From NCBI GenBank assembly GCA_910579075.1, contig CAJTSV010000004.1, positions 21,111 through 27,838 on the forward strand: 6,728 nucleotides of DNA, written 5' to 3'. Positions 1 through 5,738 of the stretch are shown here, piece by piece (the first letter of the stretch is position 1; the number at the start of each line of letters is the position of its first letter). The stretch is from an uncultured Eubacterium sp. Lineage in GTDB: Bacteria > Bacillota > Clostridia > Lachnospirales > Lachnospiraceae. The translations under genes and the position numbers were made by a program. The notes beneath the pieces are model-generated. The model saw only the letters and a program-made list of their open reading frames with translations, did no database searches and had not been told where the DNA came from.

Positions 1-321
1 AAACACCATATCCGGCCTGACACAAAGATGCTCCGGATAAAGCCCCCTGCTTTTGGCTGCAATCTGCACATCCAGCATCTGCGCCATGATTTTCCAGAAA
101 GCCGCTTCGGAAAGCTTCGTTTCTTTTAAATATTTGGCCAGCACCATGGTACACGGCGCTTCATACACCAGCTGTTTTTTCCCGTCATAAGAAATGCTGA
201 AAAATCCGGGTACGGAACTGTTCACCAGATAATCCGCTTCCCGCTCATTGATTTTTTCCCCAAATGACGGCTTTCCTTTTATTAATACACTCGAATTTTT
301 TGCATGAACCCGAAATTTCAT
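1..321 (-). CDS. Partial N-terminus of a DUF6382-like (possible FHA-domain) protein
   Basis: The first 107 residues are visible; the rest lies beyond the left edge. The chosen ATG (319-321) is preceded by AAAGGA (333-338) at a workable distance. The protein begins MKFRVHAKNSS and contains VPGFFSISYDGKKQLVYEAP (residues about 39-58), then helical segments (LAKYLKETKLSEAAFWKIMA) and ends at the edge with LYPEHLCVRPDMVF. This arrangement (strands, a Tyr-Asp turn, two helices, then a pseudokinase-like 'L.pe.vf' segment) resembles DUF6382, which in Clostridia usually sits in front of a C-terminal FHA domain that binds phosphothreonine. The family call is from memory of the pattern and is tentative; no FHA domain is visible here. 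No signal peptide or membrane segment is seen. It follows the kinase gene on the same strand after 62 bases, so it is probably cotranscribed. A TATAAT-like box (349-354, minus) lies in that gap but lacks a good -35 element. Confidence 0.6.
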   Translation of the reverse strand, partial: MKFRVHAKNSSVLIKGKPSFGEKINEREADYLVNSSVPGFFSISYDGKKQLVYEAPCTMVLAKYLKETKLSEAAFWKIMAQMLDVQIAAKSRGLYPEHLCVRPDMVF

Positions 322-383
322 CCGCTTTTCCGTCCTTTTCTCTGCTGAATTATATATTCTTATGGACTTGCAGGACCTTCTGC

Positions 384-2414
384 CTACCCGGTTTCCCGCC
401 GGATAATCTCACAGATGCTGTCTCCTTCATAAAGCTGCATCTGTTCAAAATCATAATCCTTTAAAAAATTCAGATATGTCGTCAGCTTATTTTCCTGGTA
501 GCTGTCCAGCACAGCCCGGTTCAATGGCAGCCCATCCCGGTTATCCATATAGGCCGCGCTCTGCATGCCTTCGCTTAACATCAGGGAAAGCAGCGTCATT
601 GCCGCGTCCTGCCTGTTTTTATCCCCGCTCTTTTTCACGGCATACCAGTGTTCCATGCTGCCCACAAGCTTTTCTTCTTTCAAAAGCGGCACAGCTGTAA
701 AATCCGTAGAAGGAACCGCTTCCACAGTAACTGCCTCCACCCGGTCCATATCGGACAAATCGCCGGCAATCCATGCAAGCGGGTCATCCTGGTTTTGAAA
801 CCGCTCAAACACGCCCTGCGTATCTGCATAATCCAGCGTGCCTCCCATCTGTGCAAGCGTGTCCATATCTGCCCCGCCAGCTTCCTTTATCCCACCAGGC
901 GTTTCGGCAGAATCCGGCTGTGCCAGTCCTGCGGCCTTTGCTTCACTTCCATATACAATGCCTGTCTGCATGGCAGTCGGCAGTGCATAAACACCGTCTT
1001 CCCCGGCCAGGTCTTCCAGATACAGATAATCCGATAAATCCATCGTATGCATCAGTCTGGAAAGCTCCATGCAATGGCCCGCATTCCAAAAACCGTCATC
1101 CAGCCCGTCGGTACAGAACACATCCGGCAGGCTGTCCGTTTCCATGGCGCGTTCCAGCATCTGCATGTAATTTTCCCCGGCAGCCGCCTGTGCATGAACT
1201 GTCAGCTGCGGACATACGCGTGCTGCGCTTTCGGACAGCGCGCGTATCAGTTCCTCTCCGGACTGTTCATCTGCTGCCAGAATCCATACAGACAGTTCTT
1301 CCGGCTCGAGCTTTGCCACATCGATTTTCCCCCTGCCGGAAAAAACGGTCAGGTTTAGAGCAAGCGCACCGCCGGCAAGCAGGATAACTGCCGCCAGCAC
1401 TGCTGCCAGAATCTGCTTTCTCCTGCGGTTTTTACGGATTTCTTCCTGCGGGAGCCTGACTTTTTTATGATAAATGAGCGCTTCCTTAAACTCCTTCGCC
1501 GTCTGGAACCTCAGGCGGGGCTCCAGTGCCATAGCTTTGAATATGATGCGCTGCAGGTAATCATCCGCCCGGATTCCAAAATCCTTCAATTCCTTTAATT
1601 CATCGTTCATCACGCGGTCCCTGGAATCTACCGGCTTTTCCCCGGACAGCATTTCAAAAAAGACTGCACCTGCCGCATAAATATCCATGCTCAGGCTCTG
1701 TTCATCCTGTGACGTATACTGCTCCGGCGGCGTATATCCGGCCTTCACAACAACCGCTTCCGTCCGTTCCGAGCCTTCCAGCCTTGCCGCTCCAAAGTCA
1801 AACAGCTTGATGGAATCCGGCCCGGTCAGGAAAATATTATCCGGGCTGATATCCTTATGAATAATGCCGTGACCGTGAACTTTTTCCAGCGCTTCTAACA
1901 GCGCTATCATATACCCGCCCGCTTCTTCCTGCGAAAAGCGCCGCTTTTTCAGTTCTTCTTTCAAAAGCGGCGCATCCACATATTCCATAATGATATACGC
2001 AGTCTGGTTTTCCTGAAAAAAATCAAAGACATTTACGATATCCTGTTCTTTGGAAAAAAGCGCCATATTCCGCGCTTCTTCCAGAAAACGGGCCAGCTGC
2101 TTTTGAAACTCCGCTTTCTTTTCACCGGAAAATATCCCTACTTTTTTCTCTCCGCCGCCCCGGTTTACAAGCCCCGCCGGATAAAACTCCTTGACTGCCA
2201 CAATCATGCGCAGCATGGCATCAAATGCTTTATAGGTAATGCCAAATCCGCCAAACCCGATGCTGGCACCTATGACATACCGCTTTTGCAGGATTGTTCC
2301 GGGCGAAAGCTGGTATGCCTGGCCCGAATCGCTGCCCGGCTCATAACCGCAGTGCGGGCAGACGGCATGGTTTCCCCTGGCCTTAAAACACCAGAAACAG
2401 ATTTTGCCCGCCAT
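384..2414 (-). CDS. Membrane Ser/Thr protein kinase with zinc ribbon and extracytoplasmic solute-binding-protein-like domain
   Basis: This 676-residue protein has four parts. Residues 1-25 form a zinc ribbon (C6-x2-C9 and C19-x2-C22). Residues about 46-315 are a Hanks-type kinase: glycine loop IGFGGFG (52-58), ATP lysine K75 in VAVKEF, probable helix-C glutamate E113, catalytic loop HKDISPDN (186-193; D188, N193), DFG (206-208), TPPEQY (228-233) and D244 in the F helix. After a basic stretch (327-333) comes one membrane helix (about 335-353). Residues about 372-676 look like a family 1 ABC solute-binding protein: SVWILA at the start, LPTAMQTGIVYGS (478-490), and a late HWYAVKKSGDKN block (589-600) followed by the usual helix. 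The kinase is expected in the cytoplasm and the C-terminal domain outside. It would phosphorylate proteins on Ser/Thr, perhaps in response to a bound ligand. The catalytic loop has HKD rather than HRD. A Gly/Ala/Asp-rich stretch (about 500-525) and a length below a full solute-binding protein suggest the outer domain is trimmed. The start abuts the upstream stop codon, suggesting translational coupling. Kinase call firm; outer-domain call good; ligand unknown. Confidence 0.93.
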   Translation of the reverse strand: MAGKICFWCFKARGNHAVCPHCGYEPGSDSGQAYQLSPGTILQKRYVIGASIGFGGFGITYKAFDAMLRMIVAVKEFYPAGLVNRGGGEKKVGIFSGEKKAEFQKQLARFLEEARNMALFSKEQDIVNVFDFFQENQTAYIIMEYVDAPLLKEELKKRRFSQEEAGGYMIALLEALEKVHGHGIIHKDISPDNIFLTGPDSIKLFDFGAARLEGSERTEAVVVKAGYTPPEQYTSQDEQSLSMDIYAAGAVFFEMLSGEKPVDSRDRVMNDELKELKDFGIRADDYLQRIIFKAMALEPRLRFQTAKEFKEALIYHKKVRLPQEEIRKNRRRKQILAAVLAAVILLAGGALALNLTVFSGRGKIDVAKLEPEELSVWILAADEQSGEELIRALSESAARVCPQLTVHAQAAAGENYMQMLERAMETDSLPDVFCTDGLDDGFWNAGHCMELSRLMHTMDLSDYLYLEDLAGEDGVYALPTAMQTGIVYGSEAKAAGLAQPDSAETPGGIKEAGGADMDTLAQMGGTLDYADTQGVFERFQNQDDPLAWIAGDLSDMDRVEAVTVEAVPSTDFTAVPLLKEEKLVGSMEHWYAVKKSGDKNRQDAAMTLLSLMLSEGMQSAAYMDNRDGLPLNRAVLDSYQENKLTTYLNFLKDYDFEQMQLYEGDSICEIIRRETG

Positions 2415-3134
2415 TTATGCATACCAGAAAATGCCTGCTCCATACAGGAGCTGGCCGTCATCCGTAACCCAGGTCACCGGCTGCAGCATCAGGCTGTACC
2501 CATACCCGTCATGCTCATAATCATTCGTAAATACTGCCACGCATGGATAGCTGGATTTCCTGCCCTCTAACGTTCCCTCTGCTTCAAAATAAACCGTAGC
2601 TCCGGCGCTGTCTTCTTCGACTGCCAGAATCTTTGTGCACTTTCCATATACAACATCATCTTTATTCTGCGGTTTCACAAGTGCAAGAAAATCATCCAGT
2701 CCCTTTTTCAGGCCATTTGCCTTTACAGTCACCTTTTTGCCGCTGTCCGGGCTGCTCCATGTTTTGTATACATTTTTCAGATACCCGGCTGGTTTTAATA
2801 CATCTTTGACTACCGTAATCCGGCATTCTTCCTTTTCCCCGTTTATCGTAGCAGAAATGACTGCCTTGCCGGCTTTCAGCGCTGTTACAACTCCATTCTT
2901 AGACACTTTTACTGCCTTCGGATTGCTGGATGTCCACGCTGAAGCCTTTGCGTCCCCTGACAAATCTATTTTTGCTCCCTTTGCTATCTTCATATCATTT
3001 GCCGCTGCAAAATTAAACAGCGCCAGCTTAGAAGCGGCTTCTACCCTGCACACACCCAGAAACAGCACCGCAATCACTGCTGCTGCCAGTGCCAGCATAT
3101 ACGTTATCCTGCTTTCTTTTCTTACCATTATCAT
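2415..3134 (-). CDS. Secreted protein with bacterial Ig-like (Big2) domain
   Basis: This 239-residue protein starts at ATG 3132-3134, chosen because AAGGGGG lies about five bases upstream. The reading frame extends 16 codons further to a TTG without a ribosome site. Residues 1-33 form a signal peptide: basic start (VRKESR), hydrophobic core (about 13-28), and a likely signal peptidase I site after VEA (31-33). The cysteine at 29 does not sit in a proper lipobox, so a lipoprotein is unlikely. Residues about 36-110 are a Big2 domain, with the typical WTSSNPKAVKVSKNGVVTAL pattern (67-86) and KAGKAVISA following. The remaining 130 residues, ending in GAGIFWYA, are not recognised. They contain alternating strands and a DYEHDGYGYS segment. 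Big2 domains occur in surface and adhesion proteins. Its TAA stop directly touches the kinase ATG, so the two are almost certainly one transcript, and the secreted protein may work with the kinase's outer domain (inference). Confidence 0.85.
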   Translation of the reverse strand: MIMVRKESRITYMLALAAAVIAVLFLGVCRVEAASKLALFNFAAANDMKIAKGAKIDLSGDAKASAWTSSNPKAVKVSKNGVVTALKAGKAVISATINGEKEECRITVVKDVLKPAGYLKNVYKTWSSPDSGKKVTVKANGLKKGLDDFLALVKPQNKDDVVYGKCTKILAVEEDSAGATVYFEAEGTLEGRKSSYPCVAVFTNDYEHDGYGYSLMLQPVTWVTDDGQLLYGAGIFWYA

Positions 3135-3268
3135 GCTTCCCCCTTCATGTTTTTCCTTTGTGCTTTCGTTTCCGTTTCTCAAAAAGCGTACTTATTGAGA
3201 AGCTGCCTGTATCATTCTGGCGCTATGAATTTACGTCCTTTTTGGGATGTAATCTGTAAAAACTTTAC

Positions 3269-3299
3269 ATTATCTTAGAATTATCAGGTGAAATGTCAT
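3269..3299 (-). promoter_or_regulatory. Weak candidate promoter for the Big2-kinase operon
   Basis: On the minus strand, ATGACA (3294-3299) resembles a -35 box and GATAAT (3269-3274) a -10 box, but the 19-base spacer is long. A second GATAAT lies at 3280-3285, exactly 11 bases away. The distance to the start codon is about 135 bases. This is the best candidate seen in the region, but it is weak. Confidence 0.22.
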
Positions 3300-3364
3300 T
3301 CAGATTAGTCAAAAAACCTTGCAGAAACACAAATAATATGGTAAATTTAGGTAGAAACAGGGAA

Positions 3365-3390
3365 CTATCAAAAAGTACACATTTTGATAG
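3365..3390. other. 26-bp two-fold symmetric site, possible serine-recombinase crossover site
   Basis: The left half is CTATCAAAAAGT (3365-3376), the centre is AC (3377-3378), and the reverse complement of the right half is CTATCAAAATGT (3379-3390). The halves agree at 11 of 12 positions. The layout of two 12-bp halves around a 2-bp core is that of Hin/Gin-type inversion sites, whose half-site (TTATCAAAAACC in hix, from memory) is clearly similar. A serine recombinase gene lies about 400 bases away. There is no T run after either arm, so a terminator is unlikely; a regulator operator is the main alternative. Confidence 0.45.
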
Positions 3391-3508
3391 CTATTTACAA
3401 AAATAAAATGTTTTTATATTCAATATTCATTTACAAAATACATATATTTCTTTTTGTCATATCAATTTATTCCTTTCATACTTTGATTATTTTCATATCA
3501 TTCTATAG

Positions 3509-3645
3509 CATTCATACACTTGCTTTTTGTATCTGCTTATTCCATCTATACATTAACTTTTTCGTTTCAGTCTGCACCATTCATACATTTGCCTTTTTGC
3601 ATCAATCTGCTCATTTACTTTTTCATTTCAGTCTGCACCATCCAT
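3509..3645. repeat. Imperfect tandem repeat, about 60-70 bp unit, two copies plus partial third
   Basis: Unit 1 (3509-3577) and unit 2 (3578-3638) both begin CATTCATACA, continue with TTGC and TTTTTG, and end with a shared block ACTTTTTC-R-TTTCAGTCTGCAC. The block starting at 3556 and the one starting at 3617 match at 27 of 29 bases, 61 bases apart. A third copy begins at 3639 but soon diverges. Unit 1 is about 8 bases longer than unit 2. The repeat lies in noncoding T-rich DNA downstream of the recombinase gene. Confidence 0.65.
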
Positions 3646-3776
3646 TCCCTTTCTATCAGCTTTTTCAATTCATGTAACCTTTCCTTCCATAATATAGTTT
3701 GCACAATCCCCATATTTTTTCTTCCAGCATCCCTTCCCATCACCCACATGCTCTCTTTCTCCCCCGTCTCTTGCAT
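3615..3776 (-). CDS. Doubtful small ORF just after, and in frame with, the recombinase
   Basis: A 53-residue open frame begins MQETGEKESMWVMGRDAGRK and ends in a charged helix-like tail (KERLHELKKLIEREW...MKK) before TAA. It is in the same frame as the recombinase: after the recombinase TGA (3798-3800) there are seven sense codons, then this ATG. An internal ATG (3747-3749) has a better ribosome site (GGGGGAG about nine bases upstream) and would give 44 residues. The 3' part overlaps the tandem repeat. No family is recognised. It may be a chance frame in purine-rich DNA or the remains of a longer recombinase tail; as a real gene it is unlikely. Confidence 0.15.
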   Translation of the reverse strand: MQETGEKESMWVMGRDAGRKNMGIVQTILWKERLHELKKLIEREWMVQTEMKK

Positions 3777-3797
3777 TCCCCCATCTGCCAGCCGCCT

Positions 3798-4403
3798 TCA
3801 AAGCCCCCGGTACTCCCGCAGCTTCCGGTAAAACGTCGCCTGGCTCATTCCGCTTTTTTCCAAAACCTCCTCAATCGAAATCTTTTTGCGCTCCCAAGCC
3901 CGCACAAGCTGCGGAAATTCCTTCGGCACTGCAACGCCCGGCCTTCCGAATTTCACGCCCTTGGCCTTTGCCGCCGCAATCCCCTGCTCCTGTCTTCTTC
4001 GAATGCTGTCCCGCTCGGACTCCGCCACAAACGACAGAATCTGCAAAACCAGGTCTGCAATAAACGTCCCCATCAGGTCTTTCCCGTTGCGCGTATCAAG
4101 CAGCGGCATATCAATCACGCAGATATCGGCCCCGATTTCCTTCGTCAGAACCCGCCACTGCTCCTGTACTTCCTGATAATTCCTGCCCAGCCGGTCAATG
4201 CTCAAAATATACAGAAGGTCTCCCTGTCCAAGCCTTGCTGCCATCCTTGCATACTGCGGCCGGTTAAAATCCCTGCCTGACTGCTTGTCCACATAAATAT
4301 TGCATTCCGCCACGCCAAGCCTGCGCATTTCCATCATCTGCCTTTCCTCATTCTGGTCTGTGCTGGACACTCGCACATACCCGTAAATATTATGCCTTTC
4401 CAT
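3798..4403 (-). CDS. Serine site-specific recombinase (resolvase/invertase family)
   Basis: This 201-residue protein has the length of small Tn3-resolvase/DNA-invertase enzymes. The N-terminal catalytic domain (about 5-140) shows YVRVSSTDQN with R11 and the nucleophile S13, SGRDFNRPQ (42-50, R48 near the usual active-site Arg), and IDRLGRN with D70, R71 and R74. The long E-helix follows (FVAESERDSIRRRQEQGI, 125-142), then KFGRPG (151-156). Residues about 160-201 form a DNA-binding helix-turn-helix ending ISIEEVLEKSGMSQATFYRKLREY. All expected catalytic residues are present, so it is probably active. These enzymes cut both strands at paired sites through a Ser-DNA link, causing inversion or deletion. 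The start has a perfect AGGAGG (4414-4419) ten bases upstream. A dyad over the probable promoter suggests autoregulation, and a 26-bp symmetric site downstream (3365-3390) is a candidate target. Inversion versus resolution cannot be settled from the sequence. Confidence 0.93.
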   Translation of the reverse strand: MERHNIYGYVRVSSTDQNEERQMMEMRRLGVAECNIYVDKQSGRDFNRPQYARMAARLGQGDLLYILSIDRLGRNYQEVQEQWRVLTKEIGADICVIDMPLLDTRNGKDLMGTFIADLVLQILSFVAESERDSIRRRQEQGIAAAKAKGVKFGRPGVAVPKEFPQLVRAWERKKISIEEVLEKSGMSQATFYRKLREYRGL

Positions 4404-4442
4404 ATCAAACCATCCTCCTTATCTTTCGTATAGCGCAAAAGA

Positions 4443-4471
4443 ATTGTAACATCTATATGTTACGGTTTGCA
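4443..4471 (-). promoter_or_regulatory. Recombinase promoter region with dyad operator
   Basis: A perfect dyad GTAACAT-CTAT-ATGTTAC (4446-4463) lies about 45 bases upstream of the recombinase start. It overlaps a minus-strand -10-like TACAAT (4443-4448); a weak TGCAAA (4466-4471) sits 17 bases further upstream. The overlap suggests a repressor or the recombinase itself binds here. It could also be a recombinase subsite. Confidence 0.4.
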
Positions 4472-4528
4472 CCCAGAGCACTTGCAGAAACGAAATTTAA
4501 ATCCACAGTCCTTATTTTATGACAATTC

Positions 4529-4579
4529 CTGAAACAAAAACAAAAGCAGAAAACCCTGTATACAAAGTGTTTTCTGCTT
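4529..4579 (-). terminator. Rho-independent terminator downstream of the KilA-N gene
   Basis: Two perfectly complementary 11-base arms (AAGCAGAAAAC at 4544-4554 and its complement at 4569-4579) enclose a 14-base loop. On the minus strand the hairpin is followed directly by TTTTGTTTTTGTTT, a U-rich tail. It lies about 60 bases past the original stop of the KilA-N frame (4642) and ahead of the recombinase promoter, so it should separate the two units. Confidence 0.75.
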
Positions 4580-4641
4580 CCTTAATCTGCGCAATGCTTC
4601 ATGTATGTAAATCCAGCCTGATATCAAGCCGCATGACCCGG

Positions 4642-5473
4642 TTATATTAACATATTCTTTTTTAATTTGTCCGTTATACTGTTATTTTCCAGCGATTTTA
4701 ACTGATAATAAGCTACGCTTCTTAATTTTCTAAGCCTGTCTTCAGATGATATGCCCTGCCTGATTATCTGCATTTATGCTTTCTAAATTTACTAATACAA
4801 TCAGCTGTTCCACACTGGCATAATCCCGCATATTCAGCTTTTTATTTCCGGTTTCCTCACGCCATTTGCGGGCCGTTTTACCAAAAAGGGCAATATTCAG
4901 CATATCAGCTTCTGTAGCATATGCATATCCCTGCTCCTGTTTCGTAAGTTCTGGCGTAATTAAAAATTCTTTGACCGCATCTGTATGAATACGGTAATTT
5001 ATCTTAGAAAGCTCGCGTTTCGTATCCCAGCCTGTTTTCAGCCGCTGAGCCTCACTTTTCTTTAACCGCTGATAATCTTTTATCACATACAGCTTAAATT
5101 CAGGAGAAATCCATGATGCAAATTCAAATGCAATATCCGTATGTGCATATGTACCTCCGCCTCTGCCAGACCTTGAAACAATTCCAATCGCGTTTGTTTT
5201 TTCTGCCCATCTTTGCGGGGTCAGCGTAAAGGAATTAGAGCCGGCCTCATTTTTAAAGGTGTCGAATTCGACCCCTTTAAATTCTGGATTATATAACTTC
5301 TCCCACAAACCAAGAAATTCAATTGTAGAACGCAAACGCATCCAATTCTTTACAACATCTTTCGGTTCATAAGAATTTTTACGCCGTGCCAAATCAGTCA
5401 GAGACATATAGTCTTCTTGAAATGTCTTATCAAATACAATTGATATTTCTGTTCCATTTGCATTCAGCTTCAT
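4642..5473 (-). pseudogene. KilA-N domain protein gene with a 3' frameshift
   Basis: The intact part (4742-5473) encodes 243 residues with GGAGGTG (5478-5484) six bases before the ATG. It matches KilA-N proteins of phages and Clostridia: YMSLTDLAR (22-30), VVKNWMRLRSTIEFLGLWE (40-58), YNPEFKGVEFDTFKNEAG (61-78), SFTLTPQRWAEKTNAIGIVS (81-100), GGTYAHTDIAFEFASWISPE (106-125), INYRIHTDAVKE (158-169), and VEQLIVLVNLESINA (221-235). After A235 the family pattern stops and the frame gives eight unrelated residues and TGA. The +1 frame from 4770 instead reads QIIRQGISSEDRLRKLRSVA and on to TAA at 4642-4644 (42 codons), which is the expected family tail. A loss of two bases (or gain of one) near 4766-4771 explains it. 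KilA-N is a DNA-binding domain; the role of these chromosomal copies is largely unknown. The shortened protein keeps the KilA-N domain and could retain some function. A sequencing error is the alternative. Confidence 0.85.
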
Positions 5474-5515
5474 ACCACACCTCCGTTATTTTAATATTTC
5501 ATTCTGTCCTTTCAA

Positions 5516-5521
5516 ATTATA
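5516..5521 (-). promoter_or_regulatory. -10 box of the KilA-N gene
   Basis: A perfect minus-strand TATAAT lies 43 bases upstream of the KilA-N start codon. No good -35 box is seen 16-18 bases further upstream, so an activator may be needed or the match may be chance. Confidence 0.4.
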
Positions 5522-5589
5522 TCTTATTTTTCTGATGATATGGGAAAAATATTTCCTACAAGACCTGCATATTCATAAAATTTTCCCCC

Positions 5590-5618
5590 TTGGCAAACCC
5601 CCGCATCTATGCTAAAAT
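5590..5618 (+). promoter_or_regulatory. Sigma-A type promoter of glpA
   Basis: TTGGCA (5590-5595) and TAAAAT (5613-5618) are each one base from consensus and are separated by exactly 17 bases. TG one base before the -10 box makes it an extended -10 promoter. Transcription would start near 5625 and give a leader of about 115 bases before the glpA start. Confidence 0.72.
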
Positions 5619-5653
5619 AACCCCATCAAAACCAAATACCAATGCAAGAGATG

Positions 5654-5705
5654 AGAGCCATGCAGTAACGTATCGGAAACGATACCTTATTTTGCGTGGC
5701 TTTTT
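5654..5705 (+). terminator. Leader hairpin with T run upstream of glpA (probable attenuator)
   Basis: The outer stem pairs AGCCATGCA (5656-5664) with TGCGTGGCT (5693-5701), nine pairs with one G-U. Then GTAA (5665-5668) pairs with TTAT (5687-5690) across a two-base bulge. The inner stem GTATCG-GAAA-CGATAC (5670-5685) is perfect and closes on a GNRA loop. The last stem bases run into TTTTT (5701-5705). It lies between the promoter and the gene, so it should stop transcription unless overridden. Bacillus subtilis glp genes are controlled this way through the antiterminator GlpP and glycerol-3-phosphate; extending that to this gene is inference. Confidence 0.65.
5673..5687 (+). promoter_or_regulatory. 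cre-like sequence (possible CcpA site)
   Basis: TCGGAAACGATACCT fits the cre consensus WTGNAANCGNWNNCW at all but the second position. It sits about 50 bases after the presumed transcription start, where binding would block RNA polymerase. It coincides with the hairpin's inner stem and loop, so the match may be a by-product of that structure. Confidence 0.25.
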
Positions 5706-5738
5706 CATATGCAAAAAAGAACAGGAGGCTGACAAAAC

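Larger units (their letters stand above)
3135..3614. other. AT-rich, T-skewed intergenic region
   Basis: No convincing gene was found. Plus-strand open frames here are low-complexity Phe/His/Ile/Ser strings caused by the T-rich composition, and minus-strand frames are short and stop-broken. The right part of the region is strongly pyrimidine-rich on the plus strand. It contains a possible promoter for the Big2-kinase genes, a 26-bp symmetric site (3365-3390), and an imperfect tandem repeat (from 3509). A small dyad, GTAAA-AAC-TTTAC, lies at 3256-3268. No intrinsic terminator for the recombinase gene was seen. Confidence 0.6.

Noticed and set aside
648..1387. Long plus-strand open frames opposite the kinase gene
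   Set aside because: They lie antisense to the solute-binding-like domain, have no ribosome sites, and their composition is that of shadow frames.
3135..3182. Upstream TTG start extending the Big2 protein by 16 residues
   Set aside because: No ribosome site precedes the TTG, while the internal ATG has AAGGGGG at good spacing and gives a normal signal peptide.
3365..3390. The 26-bp symmetric site as an intrinsic terminator
   Set aside because: The arms are AT-rich and no T run follows on either strand.
3384..3831. Plus-strand open frames of 97 and 103 codons in the T-rich region
   Set aside because: The predicted proteins are low-complexity Phe/His/Ile/Ser strings reflecting base composition and the tandem repeat. 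There is no ribosome site, and one frame overlaps the recombinase gene antisense.
5425..5445. TATCAA...TTGATA dyad inside the KilA-N gene as a second recombinase site
   Set aside because: The spacing between the arms is 6 bases shorter than in the 3365-3390 site, and it lies in conserved coding sequence, so a chance match is more likely.
5651..5668. Possible leader peptide MRAMQ in the glpA leader
   Set aside because: There is no proper ribosome site, only five codons, and no run of regulatory codons. It overlaps the hairpin and is probably chance.
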